DNA of 64,000 bases from Paenibacillus castaneae (GCF_002884445.1 NZ_KZ614144.1:6228920-6292919), one strand, 5' to 3'; positions 35,408 to 44,022 are shown, counted from the first letter of the stretch. A program made the numbers and translations. The notes: generated by a model not told the origin, from the letters alone.

Positions 35408-36265
35408 ATGGTCATTCAAGTCGAACAGCTGCGTTATGCTTATCCTGGCACGACAAAGCCTACTCTGCATGGGATGAGCTTTGAGATTGGCCGAGGGGAA
35501 ATCTTTGGATTTCTCGGCCCGTCTGGAGCAGGTAAAAGCACGACACAAAAAATACTGATCGGTGCGCTTAAAGGCTATGAGGGGAGCGTGACTGTATTAG
35601 GAAAAGAAATAAAATCTATTCGTTCTGATTATTATGAGCAAATTGGAGTCGCCTTTGAATTTCCTAACTTTTACAGTAAGCTTACCGTGCTTGAAAATTT
35701 ACGTTTATTCCGCTCCCTTTACCAAGGAGAAACGGAGGAGCCCAGTATACTATTAAAGCAGGTCGGTCTAGAGGATGCAGCATACTTGAAAGTTTCGGAG
35801 TTGTCCAAGGGGATGAAGATGAGGCTTAATTTTTGCCGCTCCTTGCTTCACCGTCCCTCTATACTCTTTCTTGATGAGCCAACCTCAGGACTTGATCCCG
35901 TCAATGCTGCTATCATGAAAGAGCTTATTCTGGAACGTAAAGCAGCTGGAACGACTATTATCATTACGACGCATAATATGCAGGCTGCAGAAGAGCTTTG
36001 CGACCGAGTGGCCTTTATTGTAGATGGACAAATCAAATTAATAGATTCTCCAAGGGAATTAAAGCTTCGTCAGGGAGAAAAGAAGGTTCGAGTAGAATAT
36101 AAAATCGGCTCGGAGCTGCTAATGGAGGAGTTTTCTCTTCATCAATTGGCAGATAATAATCGCTTCCTTCATATTATGCGCCATTATGAGGTTCAAACGC
36201 TGCATTCCTTAGAAGCTACGCTTGATGCCATTTTTATTGAAGTGACAGGGAGATCACTGCTATGA
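35408..36265 (+). CDS. ABC transporter ATP-binding protein (export type)
   Basis: The start is set at ATG 35408 (MVIQVEQLRYAYPG), preceded by GGGAG; a longer reading overlaps tetR. About 285 residues. Walker A is GPSGAGKSTT, the signature is LSKGMKMRL, Walker B is SILFLDEPTSGLDP, with H-loop ITTHNM. It energises the two following ABC-2-like permeases, overlapping the first by 4 bp. A drug or peptide exporter is likely; the substrate is unknown. Confidence 0.93.
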   Translation: MVIQVEQLRYAYPGTTKPTLHGMSFEIGRGEIFGFLGPSGAGKSTTQKILIGALKGYEGSVTVLGKEIKSIRSDYYEQIGVAFEFPNFYSKLTVLENLRLFRSLYQGETEEPSILLKQVGLEDAAYLKVSELSKGMKMRLNFCRSLLHRPSILFLDEPTSGLDPVNAAIMKELILERKAAGTTIIITTHNMQAAEELCDRVAFIVDGQIKLIDSPRELKLRQGEKKVRVEYKIGSELLMEEFSLHQLADNNRFLHIMRHYEVQTLHSLEATLDAIFIEVTGRSLL

Positions 36266-36951
36266 GGCTGATTAAAATGATTAGACATGATATTCAATTC
36301 CAATGGCGACATCGCTTTTATTTCGCTTATATGGTGGTGTGTTCCGTTTATTTGCTGCTTCTTCATGGCATTCCATCCGGATACAAAGAAAAAACAGCAA
36401 TGCTCCTTACCTTCTCTGACCCAAGCGCCCTTGGTTTAATATTTGCCGGTGGGATTCTACTGTTGGAGAAAGACCAAGGCATACATGATTGCCTGTTTGT
36501 CACTCCGCTGCGGCTAACCGAATATTTAGTTGCGAAAGCCTGCTCATTATCACTGCTTTCGCTAATTGCTGCCTGGGTCATACACGGCTTCTCACTTGGA
36601 ATGCCAAGTTCCCCTTTCTTATTTTCACTAGGCGTCCTCCTATCCTCCAGCTTCTTCACTCTACTATCCATTGGCGTGGTCGTCCGGACACAATCTATAA
36701 ATGGTTTTATATTGTTAATTCAGTTATATGCTTTGCCATTTACTATTCCTCTGCTGAGTTTGCTGGATTGGGGCCCACGTATGCTGTATAGCCTATTTCC
36801 AACCTACGGCTCACTCCTTCTGCTCAGCTCAATCTACCGGCCTATTGCGCTCCATGAGATCATTTATGCAATTGGAATATTAATTGTAGGAAACATAGCT
36901 ATATTCATCTGGGCTCGGCACTCCTTCCAGCAGCGTATATTGCTCGGTTAA
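36262..36951 (+). CDS. ABC transporter permease subunit 1
   Basis: A 229-residue protein with about six hydrophobic helices and no soluble domain, of the ABC-2 type seen in fluoroquinolone-like export systems. ATGA overlap with the ATPase gene marks coupling. It would pair with the next permease to form the membrane part of the exporter. Confidence 0.85.
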   Translation: MRLIKMIRHDIQFQWRHRFYFAYMVVCSVYLLLLHGIPSGYKEKTAMLLTFSDPSALGLIFAGGILLLEKDQGIHDCLFVTPLRLTEYLVAKACSLSLLSLIAAWVIHGFSLGMPSSPFLFSLGVLLSSSFFTLLSIGVVVRTQSINGFILLIQLYALPFTIPLLSLLDWGPRMLYSLFPTYGSLLLLSSIYRPIALHEIIYAIGILIVGNIAIFIWARHSFQQRILLG

Positions 36952-36964
36952 CGAAAGGAGCATT

Positions 36965-37696
36965 ATGATGAGTAGAAAATATCAGTCGCTAATTTTCAAT
37001 GATGTAAGGCAAATTGCGAAGGATCCAATGCTCTTAGCTAGCCTTCTCGGTCCACTTGCGATCATTGCTTTTGCACGTTTTGGATTCCCTTTCCTGTCCA
37101 TATGGCTGGAACAACAGTTTTCCTTTTATCTGTACACCTATTCTGATTTCACAGTCGCTTTCTTACTTCTTATTATTCCATTGCTGCCAGGTGCTATGTC
37201 CGGTTTGCTCATGCTCGATGAACGTGACGAGAATCTGATCAGCTATTATGCCGCAACACCGCTTACCCGCCACGGGTACATCTTTTATCGTCTAGCCCTG
37301 CCGTGTTTTTTGTCAGCTATGCTTGCTTCAGCCTTCCTCCTTCTATCAGGTATAGCAGCCATGCAGTTTGAGAATCTATATACAATCATTCTTCTTACCT
37401 TGGAAGCTCCTTGCTTGGCATTATTCCTGGTTGCTTTCGCCGCTAATAAAGTGGAGGGCTTAGCCTTATCCAAAATAAGCGGTCTGCTCTTTGCAGGTCC
37501 TATTGCCGCAGCTTTCATCCCTGACCCCTTGCAGTATCTTGCCCTATGGGTTCCGACGTATTGGCCGGCCAAAACGTATTTGCTAGGTACATTAAATGAA
37601 CCCTATTTTGCTCTTGCCAGTTTTGCATTAGGACTTCTCTTTCATCTCTTTCTATTGCAAAGGTTAAGCTCTATGTATTTAAAACGTACCGATTAA
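36965..37696 (+). CDS. ABC transporter permease subunit 2
   Basis: A 243-residue protein with about six hydrophobic helices. The segment MLDERDENLISYYAATPLTR resembles the coupling-helix region of ABC-2 permeases, where LxExEExT is common. AAAGGAG precedes tandem ATG codons. Last gene of the cassette, followed by a strong terminator. Confidence 0.85.
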   Translation: MMSRKYQSLIFNDVRQIAKDPMLLASLLGPLAIIAFARFGFPFLSIWLEQQFSFYLYTYSDFTVAFLLLIIPLLPGAMSGLLMLDERDENLISYYAATPLTRHGYIFYRLALPCFLSAMLASAFLLLSGIAAMQFENLYTIILLTLEAPCLALFLVAFAANKVEGLALSKISGLLFAGPIAAAFIPDPLQYLALWVPTYWPAKTYLLGTLNEPYFALASFALGLLFHLFLLQRLSSMYLKRTD

Positions 37697-37705
37697 AGCA
37701 AACAA

Positions 37706-37754
37706 AAGGGACTGTTCGCAAGGCAGCAATAAGCTGCTTTGCGAACAGTCCCTT
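37706..37754. terminator. Strong hairpin between the ABC operon and rpsR
   Basis: A stem of about 22 bp (AAGGGACTGTTCGCAA, then GGCAGC, against GCTGC, TTTGCGAACAGTCCCTT) with a small loop lies between two convergent operons. A-rich and T-rich flanks are short, but stem stability makes bidirectional termination likely. Confidence 0.85.
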
Positions 37755-37776
37755 CTTCATATGCTTCTACTGCGAC

Positions 37777-38064
37777 CTATTCAGTCGTGTAAGGAAGCAA
37801 TGCGATTTGACGTGAACGTTTAACTGCGATTGTAAGCAAGCGTTGGTATTTCGCGCTTGTTCCAGTCACACGACGTGGCAAGATTTTGCCGCGCTCGCTG
37901 ATAAACTTTTTCAACAAATCAACATCTTTATAGTCAACTTTAGTGATTTTGTTTACAGTGAAGAAACACACTTTACGACGTTTGTTGCGTCCGCCTTTAC
38001 GTCCGCTGAACTTACGTTCTGGACGCTCGTCGCCGCCGTTATCTCTTTGTGGTTTAAAAGCCAT
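37777..38064 (-). CDS. rpsR: 30S ribosomal protein S18
   Basis: The start is set at ATG 38064 (MAFKPQRDNGG) with AAGGAGG 8 bases upstream. About 95 residues, longer than the 79 of Bacillus because of a Gly/Arg/Lys-rich N-terminal extension. The core KVCFFTVNKITKVDYKDVDL, KKFISERGKILPRRVTGTSA and RQIALLPYT is diagnostic. S18 forms a heterodimer with S6 on the 16S platform. Third gene of rpsF-ssb-rpsR. Confidence 0.96.
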   Translation of the reverse strand: MAFKPQRDNGGDERPERKFSGRKGGRNKRRKVCFFTVNKITKVDYKDVDLLKKFISERGKILPRRVTGTSAKYQRLLTIAVKRSRQIALLPYTTE

Positions 38065-38167
38065 GATAGTATCCTCCTTATCGTTGAAAATTATCAATTA
38101 CACCGCTGCTTTAGTGATAAAGGCTGTGCAATTGTCCATTTGAATGTTAAGCAATATTGCTTAAGTA

Positions 38168-38707
38168 TCAAAACGGCAAATCATCCTCTGATATATCAAT
38201 CGGGCGACCGTCATCCTTGAACGGATCACGGTTGTCGTTACGTGAGTTATTACCAGATGGTCGGTTTCCGCTGCTTTGGGAAGCGTTGCCGCCGAAAGAT
38301 CCTCCGCTGCTTGTACCGCCGCCGGAACCGCTAGCACCACCGCCATAGCTGCTTCCGCCTTCTTCACGCGCTGATCCGCCATCTTTATTAGATTCCAAGA
38401 ACCGTACATTATCAGCGATAACTTCCGTTACGTAGACACGTTTGCCTTCGTTGTTCTCGTAATTCCGCACTTGGATGCGACCTTCAACCGCTGTTAGACG
38501 GCCTTTACGCAAGTAGTTAGCGCAAGTTTCTGCCAGTTGACGCCACGTTACAACCGGAATGAAATCCGCTTCACGCTCGCCTTGACCGCCGCTTGTGAAA
38601 GGACGATCTACTGCTAACGTAAACTGTGTAACGGCAACGCCTGCAGGCGTATAACGAAGCTCTGGGTCTCTCGTCAATCTACCAATTAGTATAACACGAT
38701 TCAACAT
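38168..38707 (-). CDS. ssb: Single-stranded DNA-binding protein
   Basis: A 179-residue SSB. The OB fold covers residues 1-110 (MLNRVILIGRLTRDPELRYT, then AVEGRIQVRNYENNEGKRVY). A long Gly/Ser/Asn-rich linker and the acidic tip DISEDDLPF, which docks replication and repair partners, follow. It coats ssDNA during replication. Located between rpsF and rpsR as in most Bacillota. Confidence 0.97.
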   Translation of the reverse strand: MLNRVILIGRLTRDPELRYTPAGVAVTQFTLAVDRPFTSGGQGEREADFIPVVTWRQLAETCANYLRKGRLTAVEGRIQVRNYENNEGKRVYVTEVIADNVRFLESNKDGGSAREEGGSSYGGGASGSGGGTSSGGSFGGNASQSSGNRPSGNNSRNDNRDPFKDDGRPIDISEDDLPF

Positions 38708-38742
38708 CGTTTCTGACCTCCCAATCGAACAATCCAGCTGGA

Positions 38743-39027
38743 TTAAGCGACATCTCTGACGATCAATGAACGGATAACTTCATCCGTAATCTTCATGATG
38801 CGGTCAAGTTCATTCACAACTTCAGTCGTTGCGTTGAAATGTACCAGCACAAAGTAACCATCACGAAGCTTATTGATCTCATACGCAAGACGACGTTTTC
38901 CGCTCACATCTTGCTTTGTGACTTCTCCGCCATTGGATATAATGCCATGGAATTTGTCAACGATAGCTTGAAGGTTTTCTTGCTCAACGTCTGGACGAAT
39001 AATGTACATTACTTCATATTTGCGCAT
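38743..39027 (-). CDS. rpsF: 30S ribosomal protein S6
   Basis: A 94-residue bS6 (MRKYEVMYIIRPDVEQE, KRRLAYEINKLRDGYFVLVH, ITDEVIRSLIVRDV). First gene of rpsF-ssb-rpsR, with a good ribosome binding site (AGAGGAGG). Its leader of about 70 nt can fold and contains a CCG; an autoregulatory S6:S18-binding leader is known upstream of rpsF in many bacteria, but the match here is not strong enough to list. Confidence 0.97.
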   Translation of the reverse strand: MRKYEVMYIIRPDVEQENLQAIVDKFHGIISNGGEVTKQDVSGKRRLAYEINKLRDGYFVLVHFNATTEVVNELDRIMKITDEVIRSLIVRDVA

Positions 39028-39098
39028 ATTGTTTCACCTCCTCTTGGACTAACGGCCCCATAAATGGAGCAAGGAACGAGCTCTGCTCGCATCTCTAT

Positions 39099-39127
39099 AC
39101 TATAACAAATTCAAACGCCTATGACAA
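39099..39127 (-). promoter_or_regulatory. Sigma-A promoter of rpsF-ssb-rpsR
   Basis: On the minus strand TTGTCA, a 17-bp spacer and TATAGT lie about 70 bp upstream of the rpsF start. Sequence and spacing are near consensus. Confidence 0.8.
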
Positions 39128-39248
39128 GTAAAGCTTTTAACTGCTTTTAGCCGTTATCTGCTACTTATGCATTACTGCCTTCCTGCAAATACTACAACGA
39201 CGAGCGGAACTCACCGTTCGCTTAAATTCAAGCTGGGGAGTGATCAGT

Positions 39249-39431
39249 ATGGGTGAAGGAACATTGTTCTCACCAGGAGACAAAGCGCCAAACGACGGAA
39301 CTTATATTGAAGACGGCGTCAACTCGTATCATATGGGTATTCAAAACCCCAAAAAGGTACAACTAAACAAAGGACAGCGTTTCCCGGATACAACAAATCA
39401 TGAACGAAAATGGAAGCGCATGGGTCATTAA
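39249..39431 (+). CDS. YjzC-like small protein
   Basis: The start is set at ATG 39249 (MGEGTLFSPGDKAPNDG), 8 bases after GGGGAG; an earlier GTG overlaps that site. The 60-residue basic protein matches the YjzC family pattern (FKPGDKAPNNGxYxExG, then KPIxMKKGDRFPxTxN). The function is unknown; small conserved proteins of this family are found across spore-forming Bacillota. Confidence 0.8.
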   Translation: MGEGTLFSPGDKAPNDGTYIEDGVNSYHMGIQNPKKVQLNKGQRFPDTTNHERKWKRMGH

Positions 39432-39753
39432 GCATCATAGAAACGATAATGCATATTTAAAGCCAGCTTAGGTCATGATAATTATTGACGGTGTATGAGA
39501 GGTGTGGTTCTTTTGAGCCTTAAGAGGATTTCAGTTCACATCATGTAGAAGCGGAGGCTTGTGCTAAGGACCTTGTCCGTAACACACGCACATTCAAGCA
39601 CCCATGCCTTATTTCGTCTCAGACGGATACGCATGATTGTGCTAGATGGGAATTAATGAAGCGACTGCTGATTTGCTCCGATTGACGAATGACAGCTCTG
39701 AGGTATTACATGCTTATAGTGAGACTTTATATGCTCAACCATCAACCACCGTC
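39432..39753. other. No gene recognised between yjzC and the tRNA terminators
   Basis: About 320 bp with no ORF that has a plausible ribosome binding site and no RNA structure I can name. Short open frames here run into the tRNA on the wrong strand. It may be a relic of a lost gene. Confidence 0.6.
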
Positions 39754-39778
39754 AAAAGAGGGCTCGCAAGAGCCCTCT
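39754..39778 (-). terminator. Second terminator downstream of tRNA-Ser
   Basis: AGAGGGCTC pairs with GAGCCCTCT (perfect 9-bp stem, 4-base loop); on the minus strand TTTTGAC follows. It backs up the nearer terminator at 39796-39821. Confidence 0.75.
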
Positions 39779-39795
39779 TCTACATGTATAAAAAC

Positions 39796-39821
39796 AAAAA
39801 AACGACTCAGCCCTTGAGTCG
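39796..39821 (-). terminator. Terminator of tRNA-Ser
   Basis: On the minus strand CGACTCA pairs with TGAGTCG across a 5-base loop, followed by seven T, 18 bp after the tRNA 3' end. Confidence 0.93.
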
Positions 39822-39838
39822 CTTGAAGTTTATTATTA

Positions 39839-39929
39839 TGGCGGAGAAGGTGGGATTCGAACCCACGCACGCTTTGACACGCCTAGCTGATTTCGAGTCA
39901 GCCCCCTTGGGCCTCTTGGGTACCTCTCC
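39839..39929 (-). tRNA. tRNA-Ser (anticodon CGA)
   Basis: 91 nt on the minus strand. The acceptor stem GGAGAGG pairs with CTTCTCC (one G-U). The anticodon stem GCTGA/TCAGC encloses CTCGAAA, giving anticodon CGA for UCG codons. A long variable arm (class II, as expected for serine) and T-loop TTCGAAT with stem GTGGG/CCCAC follow. The discriminator is G and CCA is encoded. Confidence 0.95.
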
Positions 39930-40030
39930 GCATTGATGAGACAAAAATTATTGTATCATATAATATCTATGGAATGCAATATCCCTTTTCTAGTTATTTT
40001 AACCCCTTTATCATTCTATGAGCTGAGAAC

Positions 40031-40060
40031 AAAAAAAACCTCCACACATATCTGTAGAAG
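40031..40060 (-). terminator. Terminator after the DUF951 gene
   Basis: On the minus strand CTTCTACA pairs with TGTGGAGG (two wobbles) across a short loop, followed by eight T. It begins about 48 bp past the stop codon. Confidence 0.8.
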
Positions 40061-40108
40061 TCTCAAGTAATAAATCTATTAAACTATTCATCCATTCAGA
40101 ATCAATAG

Positions 40109-40327
40109 CTAAACGTCTGAATCTCCTTCTTCAGCAGCTTTTGAACGTAAAACCTTTTTCATATTTTTCTCGAATTTAGCCCGCGGTATGAGGACGCTAT
40201 GCTTACAGCCAACACATTTGATGCGAATATCCATCCCCATTCGAATGATTTCCATCTCATTAGAGCCGCATGGATGCTGTTTTTTCATTTGAACAACGTC
40301 GCCTAGCTCAAACTGTTTACGCTCCAT
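40109..40327 (-). CDS. DUF951-family small zinc-ribbon-like protein
   Basis: Start at ATG 40327 (MERKQFELGDVVQMKKQHPC), with GGGAGG 8 bases upstream; this start lies 11 bp inside the end of the mscS gene. About 72 residues. The DUF951 pattern (HPCGSNEMEIIRMGMDIRIK, then CVGC) suggests a Cys-based metal knuckle. The function is unknown. In many Bacillota it follows a small MscS channel next to the parAB region, as here. Confidence 0.85.
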   Translation of the reverse strand: MERKQFELGDVVQMKKQHPCGSNEMEIIRMGMDIRIKCVGCKHSVLIPRAKFEKNMKKVLRSKAAEEGDSDV

Positions 40328-41192
40328 CTCTACTGCCTCCCTTTTCATTACGTTGGTACGTGACTATTCTTGGATAGGGAATTTCTATTCCGCTTGCATC
40401 CAAAGCCTTCTTTATCTCAATATTGAGCTTCCGTGAAACGGCATGATGCGTATTGGGCCTGCATTCCGCTATAACACGTACCGTTACGCCTGTAGCAGCA
40501 ATGGATTGAACACCTAGCACCTCGGGAGCACTAATGAGATTATCATCCTGCGTGCTTACCATCGTATAGCGGATGATATCTAGAGCACGATCTACATCCT
40601 CTTCATGCGCAACTAATATATCAACTACAGCAACGGTATTATTAATGGAAAAATTCGTTACCTGATTAATCATTCCATTAGGGATGATATGTATTTCTCC
40701 TGTCCAGCTTTGCACCCGAGTGGTTCTCAGACCGATCATTTCGACCGTACCTTTAAATTGTCCGGTTTGAATGACGTCTCCGACACCGAACTGGTCCTCA
40801 AGGACAATGAAGAAGCCTGTAATAATATCCTTTACTAAGCTTTGAGCGCCAAAGCCTATGGCTAATCCTAGGACGCCTGCACCAGCCAGCAGAGGGCCGA
40901 GATTAAATCCGAACTCAGACATAATCAGCATAGCCATAATAAAATAAATGACGTATGAGGTTACATTTTTCATAAGCTTGCCGACTGTCATCATTCGCCT
41001 AGCATGATTAGGCAAACGCTTTGCCTCACGCTCTAATACGACACGATCAATTGTTTTATGTATGGCCCATACGATAATTCTTCCTATAACGAGAAACAGT
41101 ACAACTCGAAGTATAGTGGTACCTATTGCTTGCCATTGTTCATTGTCAGTCAATCCGTTAATAACATTTGTATATAGTTCTGTGATTGACAT
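40317..41192 (-). CDS. Small-conductance mechanosensitive channel (MscS family)
   Basis: A 291-residue MscS protein of short type: three membrane helices in the first 120 or so residues and a cytoplasmic vestibule. The pore-lining TM3 is GAGVLGLAIGFGAQSLVKDI, followed by GFFIVLEDQFGVGDVIQ. It releases solutes on hypo-osmotic shock. The order with the DUF951 and DUF3343 genes is typical of this chromosomal position. Confidence 0.93.
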   Translation of the reverse strand: MSITELYTNVINGLTDNEQWQAIGTTILRVVLFLVIGRIIVWAIHKTIDRVVLEREAKRLPNHARRMMTVGKLMKNVTSYVIYFIMAMLIMSEFGFNLGPLLAGAGVLGLAIGFGAQSLVKDIITGFFIVLEDQFGVGDVIQTGQFKGTVEMIGLRTTRVQSWTGEIHIIPNGMINQVTNFSINNTVAVVDILVAHEEDVDRALDIIRYTMVSTQDDNLISAPEVLGVQSIAATGVTVRVIAECRPNTHHAVSRKLNIEIKKALDASGIEIPYPRIVTYQRNEKGGSRDGA

Positions 41193-41227
41193 GATAATTC
41201 CTCCTTACCAACATCCTGAGCCCAGTT

Positions 41228-41482
41228 TTATATCTCTATTTGTTCATACCCGCTTTGAACAGATTTGAATATCCCTCTGATTTCTACATTTTCTTCTTCA
41301 ATGACCTTCTTCACCATCGTTAAATCATCCTCAGGAAAATGAATGGATAAAGCGCAGCCTGCCGTTATTTCCTTCGGCGTTGGACAAATATCGATTTCCA
41401 CCTCTGCATATTCAAGCAGCATTTCTGCCCGCAATGCTTGCTGAGTAGAATCAAATGCGATTAGCATAAGCAAGACCTCCAA
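41228..41482 (-). CDS. DUF3343-family protein
   Basis: An 84-residue protein matching the DUF3343 (putative Se/S carrier-like) fold: LIAFDSTQQALRAEMLLEYA, then IDICPTPKEITAGCALSIHF. A conserved Cys in AGCALS and one in CPTPK could carry a sulfur species, which is a family proposal only. It lies one gene upstream of mscS. Confidence 0.8.
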   Translation of the reverse strand: MEVLLMLIAFDSTQQALRAEMLLEYAEVEIDICPTPKEITAGCALSIHFPEDDLTMVKKVIEEENVEIRGIFKSVQSGYEQIEI

Positions 41483-41602
41483 AAAAATACATGCAGCAAG
41501 CTGCCTTATTCATCGCTATCAAAAATATCAAAACTATCTGACGTATAATTTGTTAGTTCCATCCATATACTAGTAACACATTAGTATTATCGGAGGGATT
41601 CT

Positions 41603-42211
41603 ATGAAGCTTCCATTTATGAAAGAAACGCCACTAAAGGTGCCCTATACAACACCTAATGTCATTGGTATGCTGGTTAATCGTTTGACCGTCATGCTGGA
41701 AGAAATGGCAGAAGGCCGGCCTATCGTCATCGTATGTGTCGGTACCGATCGATCTACTGGTGATTCACTTGGCCCTCTGATCGGTACCAATTTGTCCAAA
41801 TACCGGAGTCCTCATTTCAACCTATTCGGCACATTAGAAGAACCCGTACATGCCATGAATCTGGATGAAACATTAATTGAAGTAAATCGCCGATTCCATA
41901 AGCCTTTTGTCATCGGTATTGATGCTTGTCTTGGACAAGTTGCGAGCGTTGGTTGTATACAAGTAGGAGCTGGCCCTGTCCGCCCTGGTGCCGGGGTTAA
42001 CAAGGATTTGCCTCCTGTTGGCGACATTCATCTTACAGGCATCGTAAATGTCGGAGGATTCATGGAGTACTTTGTTTTACAGAATACGCGTCTACATCTT
42101 GTTATGAGAATGGCAGACATTATTTCACTTAGCTTATTTACAGCGATATCAAATTATACACACCTAAATCATGATACTCGTGAGCAAACGGCTGCTTCCG
42201 ATAATATTTGA
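41603..42211 (+). CDS. yyaC: Sporulation protein YyaC (DUF1256, GPR-like)
   Basis: A 202-residue member of the YyaC family (IVIVCVGTDRSTGDSLGPLI, FVIGIDACLGQVASVGCIQV, GIVNVGGFMEYFVLQNTRL). It is structurally related to GPR and the HybD-type proteases and is made during sporulation; the substrate is not known. It runs against its neighbours, as yyaC does in Bacillus. A GGAGGG ribosome site precedes the ATG. Confidence 0.92.
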   Translation: MKLPFMKETPLKVPYTTPNVIGMLVNRLTVMLEEMAEGRPIVIVCVGTDRSTGDSLGPLIGTNLSKYRSPHFNLFGTLEEPVHAMNLDETLIEVNRRFHKPFVIGIDACLGQVASVGCIQVGAGPVRPGAGVNKDLPPVGDIHLTGIVNVGGFMEYFVLQNTRLHLVMRMADIISLSLFTAISNYTHLNHDTREQTAASDNI

Positions 42212-42232
42212 TTGCACAGCTTAAGCATGCTG

Positions 42233-42715
42233 CTACTTTGCTTCGACGATAGCCTTGCGCTCCTCAGGTGTAAGAGGATAGGATGACTCCCCTTTTGCAA
42301 CTGGTTTTGCATACACATATGAATTATCTCTGCCATGAATGCTAGAGACAACAACACCATCCTGTGCTTCATTAACAATTGCAATGGAGAAGCTTAGATC
42401 ACTTCCTTGATCATGGAATGCATTATAGCGGTTCATGCCTATTTTTGATTTCTTCTCTGGCAAAGCATTCCTTACTTCCGCAAGCTGAGATTGCAGAAGA
42501 TTGATGGTTTGCAGCTGCTCAGCGAGATTTTCTTTCAACCCCACAATGACTTCTTCTACATTAGAAACACCTGTATTCCCCATAACCGCTGTATACTGTT
42601 TTCTAAGATTTTTCAGCCTTCTGCCAACAACTGCAATCCATATGAATAAAATGATGACTATTAAAGCTATACCTACCGTTACCGCATTCATCGGATTTGA
42701 TGTCCAATCATTCAT
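42233..42715 (-). CDS. DUF4446-family membrane-anchored coiled-coil protein
   Basis: A 160-residue protein: one N-terminal membrane helix (about 9-28), a coiled-coil (about 55-88) and the DUF4446 domain (MNRYNAFHDQGSDLSFSIAI, then GVVVSSIHGRDNSYVYAKPV and LTPEE). Function unknown. It lies between the aminotransferase and yyaC genes and is convergent with yyaC across 21 bp. Confidence 0.88.
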   Translation of the reverse strand: MNDWTSNPMNAVTVGIALIVIILFIWIAVVGRRLKNLRKQYTAVMGNTGVSNVEEVIVGLKENLAEQLQTINLLQSQLAEVRNALPEKKSKIGMNRYNAFHDQGSDLSFSIAIVNEAQDGVVVSSIHGRDNSYVYAKPVAKGESSYPLTPEERKAIVEAK

Positions 42716-42742
42716 CGCTGCTGTTCCGCCTCCATTTTATGA

Positions 42743-43927
42743 CTAAATCCCATATTGCTGTATGATTTCTTTTATAGCATCTGTTAATGCATCTACTTCA
42801 GCTCCGGTTGTATAGATACCTACGCTGGCGCGAATGGCTCCCGTAGCTGAAGTGCCCGCGCAAGTATGTGCGAGCGGTGTGCAATGAAAACCCGCTCTTA
42901 CAGCAATTCGATAATGCTGATCCAGAATAAATGATAGCTCAGACGGATCAATGCCTTCTATATTAAACGCAACTATACCTGTGCGTTGTTTTCCAATAGC
43001 CGGACCAAGCAGCTTCACTCCATTTAGTGGTTGTAATCCATGCATTAGCCTTTGGGCTAACGTCCACTCCTTCGTTTGTATGCTCTGCACGGTTTCATTC
43101 AACACATGCTGCACACCCACTTTAAGTCCTGCTAATCCTGGCGTGTTTTGCGTTCCCGCCTCATACCTATCCGGCCTCACATGAGGCTGCTCAATTGCCT
43201 CTGACTGGCTTCCAGTTCCTCCATGCAATAAAGGCTCCAATTCCAAGCTAGGATCGATGTAAAGGCCTCCTGTGCCTTGTGGACCAAGCAACCCCTTATG
43301 ACCTGGAAAGGCTAACATGTGAATACCCATTGCTCTAACGTCTACAGGAATGATTCCTGCACTTTGGGCTGCATCTACAAGCAGCTTGATATCATGCTTC
43401 TTCAATATTTCAGCTATTTCTGCAACTGGCATAATCGTTCCCAATAAATTCGAGCTGTGGTTTACTACCGCTAATGTCGTATTAGGCTGTATTGCCTTCG
43501 CAATATCATCTACATTAAGATTTCCGGTTTCATCCGCTTCTATATAAGTAACTTGAATCCCAATTTTCTGTTCTAAGTAATACAATGGTCTTCTTACAGA
43601 ATTATGTTCAACTGATGTGGCAATAACATGGTCACCCGGCTTAAGAAAACCTTTTATCGCCATATTTAATGCCATTGTTGTATTGGAAGCAAATGCAATA
43701 TCGTTAGGATTTTTTATATTGAATAATTTTGCTAACTGTTTTCTAGTTTCAAATAATATCCGACTTGCTCGAACAGCCATCGCATGGCTTCCTCGGCCTG
43801 GATTAGCCGCATCGTTTATCATCGCATTTACTACTGCCTCGGTTACAGCAGCGGGCTTAGGCCATGACGTAGCCGCATGATCCAAATAAATAACAGACTG
43901 ATCATTGTTAATCAATTCCACACACAC
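42743..43927 (-). CDS. Class V aminotransferase, cysteine desulfurase-like
   Basis: A 394-residue PLP enzyme. IYLDHAATSWPKP opens it, the PLP Lys is in FPGHKGLLGPQG, and a conserved Cys lies in AGFHCTPLAH where SufS/CsdA enzymes carry their catalytic Cys. It probably takes sulfur from cysteine for Fe-S clusters or thiolation; another class V reaction cannot be excluded. The start is a GTG (43927), with two further in-frame candidates within 12 bases. Located next to parB as in several Paenibacillus-type chromosomes. Confidence 0.88.
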   Translation of the reverse strand: MCVELINNDQSVIYLDHAATSWPKPAAVTEAVVNAMINDAANPGRGSHAMAVRASRILFETRKQLAKLFNIKNPNDIAFASNTTMALNMAIKGFLKPGDHVIATSVEHNSVRRPLYYLEQKIGIQVTYIEADETGNLNVDDIAKAIQPNTTLAVVNHSSNLLGTIMPVAEIAEILKKHDIKLLVDAAQSAGIIPVDVRAMGIHMLAFPGHKGLLGPQGTGGLYIDPSLELEPLLHGGTGSQSEAIEQPHVRPDRYEAGTQNTPGLAGLKVGVQHVLNETVQSIQTKEWTLAQRLMHGLQPLNGVKLLGPAIGKQRTGIVAFNIEGIDPSELSFILDQHYRIAVRAGFHCTPLAHTCAGTSATGAIRASVGIYTTGAEVDALTDAIKEIIQQYGI

Positions 43928-43952
43928 CTTCCCCAGAACGCCTTCTCACAAC

Positions 43953-44009
43953 AATGGCATACCTTAGTTTAATCCTTCAAAAGGAAGATTACAACTAAGG
44001 TATGCCATT
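43953..44009. repeat. 57-bp long palindrome between parB and the aminotransferase
   Basis: A perfect 17-bp inverted repeat (AATGGCATACCTTAGTT at 43953-43969, complement at 43993-44009), with an inner imperfect stem (AATCCTT with AAGGAAGATT). There is no T-run on either side, so it is not a textbook terminator, though it begins 13 bp after the parB stop. Confidence 0.8.
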
Positions 44010-44022
44010 ATATTAATATCAT

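Noticed and set aside
39840..39931. tRNA-Ser with shifted ends and an apparent C discriminator
   Set aside because: Pairing GGAGAGG with CTTCTCC moves both ends by two or so bases and gives the normal G discriminator and an encoded CCA.
39646..39936. 96-codon plus-strand ORF
   Set aside because: Its 3' half is the complement of tRNA-Ser and of the tRNA terminators; no ribosome site.
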